A program made the translations under genes and the position numbers. A stretch of 12,462 nucleotides of DNA, taken from positions 1 through 12,462 of the forward strand of contig JBAZGW010000041.1 of assembly GCA_041652635.1 (NCBI GenBank). The letters run 5' to 3'. The notes below the pieces were generated by a model that was given only the letters and a program-made list of their open reading frames with translations, searched no databases and was not told the origin of the DNA. This stretch comes from Undivivens sp041652635 (GTDB lineage: Bacteria; Omnitrophota; Gorgyraeia; Gygaellales; Profunditerraquicolaceae). This document shows positions 7,350-12,462 of this stretch, piece after piece. Within the stretch, counting starts at the first letter, position 1, and each line of letters opens with the position of its first letter.

Positions 7350-7410
7350 GTTTTCTTTCCTGCGTTATTATCCGCCACAAAGATTGGCGAAGCTTAGCCC
7401 GCGGTTAAAA

Positions 7411-7492
7411 TACCGGCAACGGCTATGGTAACGAAGCCCGTATCGGCTTTCGGTTACGGTAACGTGAAAAAGCCGTAACCGCTTGACGATAG
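7411..7492 (-). repeat. Intergenic repeat copy B (cdsA-dxr gap)
   Basis: Second copy of the repeat at 4930-5014, in the same orientation and likewise between two genes of the cluster. The aligned core is 7427-7477, 44 of 51 bases identical by hand, with the GTTAC-G-GTAAC inverted repeat at 7453-7463. The whole 241-bp cdsA-dxr gap is rich in variants of CGGTAACG, CGTATCGG and CCGTAACC, as if built from short related units. No protein-coding frame or convincing promoter was found in it. Confidence 0.75.
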
Positions 7493-7514
7493 ACGAAACT
7501 GGTATCGTACCCCT

Positions 7515-7541
7515 TACCGAAAGACGATCGTTGTCTCGGTA
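7515..7541 (-). other. Imperfect dyad downstream of cdsA
   Basis: TACCGA at 7515-7520 is matched by its reverse complement TCGGTA at 7536-7541, and the self-complementary ACGATCGT lies between them. It occupies the same relative place after cdsA as the dyad at 5052-5070 does after rseP, on the side of the repeat near the preceding gene. There is no T-run, so a terminator is not supported. Confidence 0.3.
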
Positions 7542-7561
7542 TCCGAAATTCTGCGCTACGG

Positions 7562-8389
7562 CTAACGATATGTGTTGAATGTCAGGTAAAAATAAAAAAC
7601 GGGAGCGGTAAAGATCAGGCTGTCCACGACATCCAGTATGCCTCCCATACCCGGGAAGAAATTCCCGGAGTCCTTAACCTGGCAGTCGCGTTTAACGAGA
7701 GATTCGGAGAGATCGCCCAACTGGGCCAGTATGCCGAGGCTGGCGCCAAGGAACAAAAGGTGCGTGAATGCCAACGGGAGCTTGAATAACATACCGCATA
7801 TCACTCCCGCGGCCACGCTGAACAACAGCCCTCCGACCGCGCCTTCCACCGACTTGCGGGGGCTGATGCGCGGAAGCAACGGGGTCTTGCCAAAACGGCT
7901 GCCTATCAAATACGCGCCGATATCCCCTCCCTTGGCGATTATCAGGAGCATGGCTATAAGGCGCAGCCCACCGTCCATATAACGTATTTTTATCAGAAAA
8001 CTCAGGAACCAGGCGATATAAATTATACCGAAAATGGTGACCGAGATATCCACGATCGCCCCGGAATTTTCCCTGCGGCTGAACTGCAGAATGATCAACG
8101 TCAACAACCCGGCGGCCAGAAAGAACAACTCCCAGCCGCGCGTCAATTCGAAACGCAGCATTATCGACAGAGGGATCACCGCTCCCACCAGCATGCCGAA
8201 GCGTTTATATATCTTCAGTCCTTTTTTCTCCAGCATGCCGAAGAATTCGCTCAGCCCGATGGCCACAATGAAAGTAACGGCCAGCCCGCAAACCCAATCT
8301 ATCATTGCGGCGGCAACCGTCCCCGCGATAAGCAAAAAAGAACTTAAAACCCTCTTCTGCAGCGTGCTTCTGCCTTCCAGTGTCAGCAT
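7562..8389 (-). CDS. cdsA: Phosphatidate cytidylyltransferase (CDP-diglyceride synthase)
   Basis: 275 residues, integral membrane protein that makes CDP-diacylglycerol from phosphatidic acid and CTP, the branch point for bacterial phospholipids. Several hydrophobic segments cover about 15-160 and 185-222. Signature parts seen: KGGDIGAYLIGSRFGK (153-168), SPRKSVEGAVGG (176-187), and the C-terminal block LGDLSESLVKRD (224-235), KDSG (239-242), PGMGGILDVVDS (246-257). The classical signature has His in GHGG and Arg in DRxD; here Met248 and Val254 stand there. Similar PGMGG variants are, as far as I recall, found in PVC-group bacteria, so activity is likely retained. The ATG overlaps the uppS stop by one base (TAATG), implying translational coupling; GGGGG at the uppS end can serve as ribosome site. 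Confidence 0.93.
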   Translation of the reverse strand: MLTLEGRSTLQKRVLSSFLLIAGTVAAAMIDWVCGLAVTFIVAIGLSEFFGMLEKKGLKIYKRFGMLVGAVIPLSIMLRFELTRGWELFFLAAGLLTLIILQFSRRENSGAIVDISVTIFGIIYIAWFLSFLIKIRYMDGGLRLIAMLLIIAKGGDIGAYLIGSRFGKTPLLPRISPRKSVEGAVGGLLFSVAAGVICGMLFKLPLAFTHLLFLGASLGILAQLGDLSESLVKRDCQVKDSGNFFPGMGGILDVVDSLIFTAPVFYFYLTFNTYR

Positions 8390-9105
8390 TATCCCCCGTC
8401 TTTCCGAATGTTACCGAACCTGCGCTGCCGGCGAGCGTAACTTTTCAACGCTTTCTCGAATTCCTTCACCCCGAAATCAGGCCAGAGCGTTTCGCTGAAA
8501 TACAACTCGGCATAAGAAAGCTGCCAAAGCATAAAATTACTCAGGCGCATTTCCCCGCTGGTGCGTATGAGCAGGTCCGGGTCGGAAATGCCGGAGGTAT
8601 AAAGGTATCCGCCAAACTTCTCTTCATTCAATTCATCCGCTCCGGAGCCGCGCTTCAACACATCCAGCGCGTATTTCCTGGCGGCATCCATGATCTCCTG
8701 CCGGGAACCGTAATTAAAAGCCAACACCACGTTCATTCCGGTATTAGCGGCTGTCTTCGCCTGGAAATTATCAAGTTTATCGGAGAGGTAACGCGGCAGA
8801 TTCTCTTTCTTGCCTACTACGCGGAACCTGATATTGCGGGCTCGCAGTTTTTCCGCCCTGCCGGTCAGGAAATTATACAACAGCCTCATCAGCATGCTGA
8901 CTTCCTGCTTGGGCCTGGACCAGTTTTCCGTGGAAAACGCGAACAGAGTAAGCGTCTTGACGCCCATACGGGAAGCGGCGTCAACTATTTCTTCCACTCT
9001 TTTTACTCCCTCGCGGTGGCCGCAGCTGCGCGCCAAACCGCGTTTCTCGGCCCAGCGCCCGTTCCCATCCATTATTATCGCGACATGCGCGGGTATATTA
9101 TTCAT
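8389..9105 (-). CDS. uppS: Isoprenyl transferase / undecaprenyl diphosphate synthase
   Basis: 238 residues, cis-prenyltransferase that adds isopentenyl units to farnesyl diphosphate to form the C55 carrier for peptidoglycan and other envelope polymers. Seen: HVAIIMDGNGRWA (7-19, catalytic Asp13), GHREGV (29-34), FAFSTENWSRP (55-65), the NYGSRQEI segment (131-138), and SDPDLLIRTSGEMRLSNFMLWQLSYAELYF near the C-terminus carrying the IPP-binding Arg and Ser residues. All family motifs are intact. It starts 17 bp after the GH57 gene, with only a weak, distant AGGA, and ends overlapping cdsA. UppS with Dxr and IspG in one cluster links isoprenoid supply to envelope carrier synthesis. Confidence 0.96.
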   Translation of the reverse strand: MNNIPAHVAIIMDGNGRWAEKRGLARSCGHREGVKRVEEIVDAASRMGVKTLTLFAFSTENWSRPKQEVSMLMRLLYNFLTGRAEKLRARNIRFRVVGKKENLPRYLSDKLDNFQAKTAANTGMNVVLAFNYGSRQEIMDAARKYALDVLKRGSGADELNEEKFGGYLYTSGISDPDLLIRTSGEMRLSNFMLWQLSYAELYFSETLWPDFGVKEFEKALKSYARRQRRFGNIRKDGG

Positions 9106-9122
9106 CTTGCTTACGATCCGTC

Positions 9123-10697
9123 CTACGAGTGGACCCGGTAATCTATCTCAGGGAAAATATTATCCGCTCGCTCGACCTCAGCCAGCCACTGTTCGTCAAC
9201 ATTATTGGATTTGATCTCTTCATAGAGGCGGCCGAAACGCAATAAATGCTCCTTGGTGCGCTTTACGGCGTAAGGAACGTGCGTGCCCGTGCCCATGATG
9301 AACGCCCAATCCGAACTCTGCGCCAGCAGCAGCTCCCGCAAAGCCTGGTTCAGGGCGCGGCGCTTCAGGCCGTGCGATTCAGGATGGTTGACGGAAAGCT
9401 CCGTCATCTGCTCCGAAGCGGCATGCAAATGCCTGTATATCCAATCATTGCATCCCTGCACCCACATCTCGCTGTACCCCTTCCAGCCCCAGCTGGACAT
9501 CGACGGCGTAACCACCTGGTTACGCGGATTCTCATTGAGGTATTCCGAAGGCGTGATCATCCGTATGGTTTTCTGATCGTGATATACCTTTCTCATCAGA
9601 AAATCAAGCCACATCGGTCCTTCATACCACCAGTGCCCGTACAACTCGGCGTCATAAGGGGAAATTATCAACGGTTTCTTATGCATCGCTCCGTAAAGGT
9701 ATTCTACCTGCTGCTGCCGGTTGAACATAAAATTGCCGGCGTGCGCGGCGGCCTTTTCCCGCGCCATATCCGGATCATAAGGCTGCTTATTGGAACTCCC
9801 TGTAATACGGTAATATTTTATGCCGGTATTGATCCTTATCCCGTCAGGATGTATATAATCTTTTATATAGTCATAATCGAGATCGAAACCGATGTCACGA
9901 TAAAATTCACGGTAATAATAATCACCCGGATACCCTTCAATAGAAGACCAGACCTGCTTAGACGATTCCAGGTCCCTGCCGAAACAGGCTACTCCGGACT
10001 TACAGTAAACCGGGGCGAATACCCCGTATTTCGGGCGCGGAGTCCCATGCAGCACGCCGTGCGCGTCGGTGAAGAAATAACGCAACCCGGCCTCGCGCAG
10101 GATCTCATCGTCATTGGGACTATACCCGCATTCCGGCAGCCATATGCCGCGCGGTTTGCATCCGAACGCCTTCTCATAACTGGCGGCGGCCACCTTCACC
10201 TGCGCCCTGACCGACTGTTTTACCACGTTCATCATCGGGAAAAATCCGTGAGTGGCGCCGCAAGTTATCACTTCCAGCTTGCCCGCGTTCTGAAAATTAC
10301 GAAAGGCGTTCACCAGGTCGCGATGATAAAACTCGAAAGTGTCCCTGGCGCGGCAAAATGTATTCAGATACATTATCGCCAGTTTCTGGAACTGCGGTTC
10401 CCACCTCGTTCTTTCCACTTCTTTATGGGCGAGCTCTATCAGAAGGCTGATATGTTTTATATAGCGGTCCTGCAGAAGCCTGTCCTGAAGCATCGCGGTC
10501 AGGGTCGGGGTCAACGACATGGTCAGGCGGAAATCGACCTTGTCCCGCAACAGACCGTCCATCATCCAGATCAAAGGGGTATATGTCTCGGTGATCGCCT
10601 CGTAAAGCCAATCTTCTTCAAGAAAATCCTCGTGCTCCGGATGCCGGACAAACGGCAGGTGACTGTGCAATACCAGACACAAATACCCCTTATTCAT
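9123..10697 (-). CDS. GH57 family alpha-glucan branching enzyme-like protein (DUF1957-type C-terminus)
   Basis: 524 residues, no signal peptide, probably cytoplasmic. GH57 motifs in order: HSHLPF (11-16); CGATHGFFP (146-154); WLPECGY (186-192), with E189 as likely nucleophile; and YDAELYGHWWYEGP (348-361), with D349 as likely acid/base. The segment SGVACFGRDLESSKQVWS (234-251) followed by EGYPGDYYYREFYRDIGFD resembles the branching-enzyme subgroup (Thermococcus TK1436, Thermus homologues) rather than amylopullulanases. The C-terminal helical region contains SSWGWKGYSEMWVQG (401-415) and WAFIMGTGTHVPYA (464-477). Expected role: forming alpha-1,6 branches in a glycogen-like glucan. Some family members are mainly hydrolytic, so activity is inferred. 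The start has AGGGGG directly upstream. It follows a DUF4912 gene and lies 17 bp before uppS. Confidence 0.9.
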   Translation of the reverse strand: MNKGYLCLVLHSHLPFVRHPEHEDFLEEDWLYEAITETYTPLIWMMDGLLRDKVDFRLTMSLTPTLTAMLQDRLLQDRYIKHISLLIELAHKEVERTRWEPQFQKLAIMYLNTFCRARDTFEFYHRDLVNAFRNFQNAGKLEVITCGATHGFFPMMNVVKQSVRAQVKVAAASYEKAFGCKPRGIWLPECGYSPNDDEILREAGLRYFFTDAHGVLHGTPRPKYGVFAPVYCKSGVACFGRDLESSKQVWSSIEGYPGDYYYREFYRDIGFDLDYDYIKDYIHPDGIRINTGIKYYRITGSSNKQPYDPDMAREKAAAHAGNFMFNRQQQVEYLYGAMHKKPLIISPYDAELYGHWWYEGPMWLDFLMRKVYHDQKTIRMITPSEYLNENPRNQVVTPSMSSWGWKGYSEMWVQGCNDWIYRHLHAASEQMTELSVNHPESHGLKRRALNQALRELLLAQSSDWAFIMGTGTHVPYAVKRTKEHLLRFGRLYEEIKSNNVDEQWLAEVERADNIFPEIDYRVHS

Positions 10698-10867
10698 TTA
10701 TCCCCCTTATGCTGATAGTTAAGAAATCTATTTGCGGCATCAAAGGTTACCGCCTTCGGGAATATAACCCGGCTACAGGCGTAAAAAAAGAACTCTTATG
10801 GATCCCTGTGGAAGGAATACGGCTCCGGGCCCGCGGATCACCGCCCTCTGCCGCCGCGAAGCGCGAG
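10698..10867 (-). other. 170-bp gap between the DUF4912 and GH57 genes
   Basis: No gene is supported here. On the minus strand it has a GC-rich beginning after the DUF4912 stop (including CCGCGGGCCCGG), a run of seven T (10783-10789) not preceded by a strong stem, then AT-richer sequence and the GH57 ribosome site AGGGGG. No promoter with both elements well spaced was found. It does not carry the repeat seen in the other two long gaps, only an isolated GGTTACCG-like word (10745-10752). Confidence 0.5.
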
Positions 10868-11932
10868 CTATTTCGTTTCGCGCGATACTATCGGAGTAAT
10901 TGTCCTCTCTTCTTCTCCGTCGGCGGAAACCCCGCGCACAGGCATCACCTGAGTTCCGTCCGGAAGCGCAAAACGGAGAGAGAAAGAACCGTCCGGCCTT
11001 AACTTTACCGGGACGCCCTGCACCGTGACCTTGGCATCCGGCTCGGTGGCGCCGTAAAGTATCAATTCGGTATTAACCACCATCCAGAATTTCCTGCCTT
11101 TGTTTTTTTCCCTGGACTTGACCGGGCTGCCAGCGGAAGAAAGTCCGGGAGAAGAAAGGATCCCGGAGAACAACTCCCTCTTGATCCTTTCCTGCCAGGT
11201 TTTGCCTATCGGGGAACTCTGGCCGAAGCCGAAACCCATGCCGTAGAGGCGGGCGAACAACTCCTCGGGGACCATCCATTCCTCGTCGGTTATCCATGAC
11301 GGGCCATCCAGCGGAGTGCTGATCACGTTCGAACGCAGAATGGTTATAAATTCGCCGTTGGGAAGCCTCAACCCCAGGTCCACGCACCAGGACCTGCCGG
11401 CTTCTTGGACGTGTATATACCAGCTTAAGGCGTCGGGTCCGACCTCAATATCGAAATATTTATGCGCGTTGCGGCTGTTGAAAACGATATTGCTTACGTC
11501 GTAAATCCTTAATATCTTCTTAGCTTTATAGAAATCTTCTCCGAGGCGCCCGCGCAACGAATCATAAGTGCCGGGAATGACCTCCCAATAGGAATATATC
11601 CAATGCGGATCCCTGGGATGAATGACCAATTTATCCTTGCCGTAAGAACAGGGAAGTTCCGTAGGCATAGAACGCAGTGAGGAACTCAGGGCTTCGGGAG
11701 TGGAGAATTTCATTTTGCCTACGGCCGTCTCGCTGACGCCCAGTATTTCTTTTTCCTGCGATGACACGGCCTGTTTAACAACGGCTCTTCTCGAAGACCT
11801 GGCAGGAGCGGCCGGAGGTTTCTTCGACGCGATCTTCTTAGCCGCCGGCGCGGCGCGTTTGACGGCGGCAGCTGATTTCCCCCTGGCGATCATCTTTTTA
11901 ACACCGCTCTTGATCTTACGCAGAATAGCCAT
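10868..11932 (-). CDS. DUF4912 domain protein with C-terminal Ig-like domain
   Basis: 354 residues. Residues 1-60 are Lys/Ala/Arg-rich low complexity without a signal peptide. The DUF4912 domain spans about 91-220, opening with LPCSYGKDKLVIHPRDPHW and IYSYWEV, the usual aromatic-rich signature, and containing the matching ILRIYDVSN and WYIHV strands. A C-terminal beta-rich module (about 282-350: ELILYGATEPDAKVTVQG, LRPDGSFSLRFALPDG) resembles a bacterial Ig-like or glucodextranase-B-type fold. The molecular function is unknown. The pairing with GH57 suggests carbohydrate binding or a partner role in glucan metabolism; this is inference from context. The start has GGAGG five bases upstream, and a terminator hairpin lies just before that site. 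The basic tail resembles that of IF2 here and may contact nucleic acid or acidic surfaces. Confidence 0.85.
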   Translation of the reverse strand: MAILRKIKSGVKKMIARGKSAAAVKRAAPAAKKIASKKPPAAPARSSRRAVVKQAVSSQEKEILGVSETAVGKMKFSTPEALSSSLRSMPTELPCSYGKDKLVIHPRDPHWIYSYWEVIPGTYDSLRGRLGEDFYKAKKILRIYDVSNIVFNSRNAHKYFDIEVGPDALSWYIHVQEAGRSWCVDLGLRLPNGEFITILRSNVISTPLDGPSWITDEEWMVPEELFARLYGMGFGFGQSSPIGKTWQERIKRELFSGILSSPGLSSAGSPVKSREKNKGRKFWMVVNTELILYGATEPDAKVTVQGVPVKLRPDGSFSLRFALPDGTQVMPVRGVSADGEEERTITPIVSRETK

Positions 11933-11946
11933 AAAACCCTCCCTTC

Positions 11947-11975
11947 AAACAAAAAGGGGATTAGCAAATCCCCTT
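11947..11975 (-). terminator. Intrinsic terminator after the coiled-coil gene, before DUF4912
   Basis: On the minus strand a perfect nine-pair stem (AAGGGGATT and AATCCCCTT) with a four-base loop (TGCT) is followed by TTTGTTT, which makes a run of five T with the stem end. This is a classical Rho-independent shape. It is 42 bases after the stop of the coiled-coil gene. The DUF4912 Shine-Dalgarno begins almost immediately after the T-tract, so no promoter can fit between them. Confidence 0.85.
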
Positions 11976-12016
11976 AACGGTAATCTTTCCTGCGGCTCTA
12001 TTCAATCTCACACGCG

Positions 12017-12397
12017 CTATTTACGGGCCTTGTTCTTACCCGACGCCTCTTTTAGGCCGTTTTCAAGCGTTTCATTCATTTTAGTTATCTTCTGCAATTC
12101 CTCTTTCAAATTCTGATTCACAAGCTGTTCCTGAAGAAGGTCGTTCTTTAAGGATTTGGTGAGTTCTTTCTCTTCGTCCAGCGTCTTTCTTAGATTATCC
12201 ACCGCCACCATACACGCGGTTTTCTCCCGTTTTACTTTCAGAAGTTCTTCTTCTTTATCCAGGCGCAGGCGCATCTCATTGTTATAATCGGATCTTTTCT
12301 TATATGCGCTGGAGCAGGAACCGACCGTCCCTATGAAAAAGATCAGCGTCAATACCGATAAAATAAGAATAATCCTGTTTTTCAGGCTCTCTTCCAT
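12017..12397 (-). CDS. Putative lipoprotein with long coiled coil, function unknown
   Basis: 126 residues from the chosen ATG; not recognised as a named family. Residues 1-8 (MEESLKNR) form a charged n-region and 9-24 (IILILSVLTLIFFIGT) a hydrophobic core, followed by V25-G26-S27-C28, which fits a relaxed lipobox. Cys28 could therefore be lipidated and the rest exported; alternatively the segment is a plain membrane anchor. Residues about 33-120 are rich in Leu, Glu, Lys and Gln in heptad-like spacing with no proline, which predicts a continuous coiled coil. The Lys/Arg-rich C-terminus ends in a TAG stop. No strong Shine-Dalgarno is visible; a TTG at 12449-12451 would add 18 residues but has no ribosome site and lies within an inverted repeat. 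It is terminated separately from the downstream cluster. Confidence 0.65.
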   Translation of the reverse strand: MEESLKNRIILILSVLTLIFFIGTVGSCSSAYKKRSDYNNEMRLRLDKEEELLKVKREKTACMVAVDNLRKTLDEEKELTKSLKNDLLQEQLVNQNLKEELQKITKMNETLENGLKEASGKNKARK

Positions 12398-12443
12398 ATC
12401 TTCAACCCGACTTTTTAATGTTCTGGATTTATCCGCGCCGGGA

Positions 12444-12460
12444 TAAAACAAAATGTTTTA
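12444..12460. other. AT-rich inverted repeat upstream of the coiled-coil gene
   Basis: A perfect seven-base inverted repeat (TAAAACA and TGTTTTA) with a three-base centre lies about 46 bases before the preferred start of the coiled-coil gene, at the window edge. It could be an operator, or belong to the end of a gene outside the window. Nothing in the sequence decides. Confidence 0.3.
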
Positions 12461-12462
12461 GT

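Noticed and set aside
7321..7380. N-terminal extension of Dxr by 20 residues
   Set aside because: It would translate a perfect hairpin and the Shine-Dalgarno; the family starts at MKRIFILGSTGSIG.
7321..7561. Promoter for dxr in the cdsA-dxr gap
   Set aside because: GATAAT occurs about 50 bases before the start, but no acceptable -35 element stands at the right distance, so I do not call it.
9246..10715. Open frame of about 489 codons on the plus strand opposite the GH57 gene
   Set aside because: The minus-strand frame has every GH57 motif, while the plus-strand product is Arg/His/Ile-rich without family resemblance and has no ribosome site of note.
10709..11002. Plus-strand frame beginning in the DUF4912-GH57 gap
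   Set aside because: It runs into the DUF4912 coding region in antisense, has no clear domain, and no convincing ribosome site or promoter was seen.
12398..12451. TTG start adding 18 residues to the coiled-coil protein
   Set aside because: No ribosome site is present, the codon sits inside an inverted repeat, and the extension would place charged residues ahead of an otherwise typical signal-like N-terminus. Not fully excluded.
1..12462. tRNA, rRNA, CRISPR array, insertion sequence, toxin-antitoxin or phage genes
   Set aside because: No cloverleaf, no regularly spaced direct repeats, no transposase or recombinase motifs and no such small gene pairs were seen on either strand.

Overview
All supported genes in this window are on the minus strand, so the biological reading order runs from high to low coordinates. 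Base composition is moderate, with about half G+C by eye. The set is bacterial: MEP-pathway isoprenoid enzymes (dxr, ispG), undecaprenyl diphosphate synthase, CDP-diglyceride synthase, a site-2 protease, a bacterial-type prolyl-tRNA synthetase and the rimP-nusA-infB translation cluster. The pairing of a DUF4912 protein with a GH57 branching-enzyme-like protein, a PVC-like variant of the CdsA signature and a ProRS without the editing insertion together suggest an uncultivated lineage such as Candidatus Omnitrophota or a PVC-superphylum relative. That assignment is inference, not something the sequence proves.

Layout in transcription order. (1) 12397-12017: a small putative lipoprotein with a long coiled coil, followed by an intrinsic terminator (11975-11947). 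(2) 11932-9123: a DUF4912 protein and a GH57 alpha-glucan branching-enzyme-like protein, separated by 170 bp with no clear element. (3) 9105-7562: uppS and cdsA, which overlap by one base. (4) A 241-bp gap holding a structured repeat. (5) 7320-5083: dxr and rseP, 3 bp apart. (6) A 181-bp gap holding a second copy of the same repeat. (7) 4901-839: ispG, proS, rimP and nusA, closely spaced. (8) 788 to the window edge: infB, interrupted by an in-frame TAA exactly between its N-terminal domain and its GTPase domain.

The uppS-cdsA-dxr-rseP-ispG-proS-rimP-nusA-infB order is a familiar bacterial supercluster. It joins isoprenoid precursor supply (Dxr, IspG) to the undecaprenyl carrier (UppS), phospholipid synthesis (CdsA), envelope proteolysis (RseP) and translation (ProRS, RimP, NusA, IF2). 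What is unusual is the glucan-metabolism pair placed directly upstream of uppS, where frr, pyrH or tsf are often found.

The observations most worth checking are the in-frame stop in infB; the two related intergenic repeats, in the same orientation, flanking dxr-rseP; the ProRS whose editing domain is replaced by a short four-cysteine insert; and the terminator placed immediately before the DUF4912 ribosome-binding site. No clearly novel multi-gene system is visible: the protein content is largely housekeeping. No mobile element, CRISPR array, tRNA or rRNA was seen.
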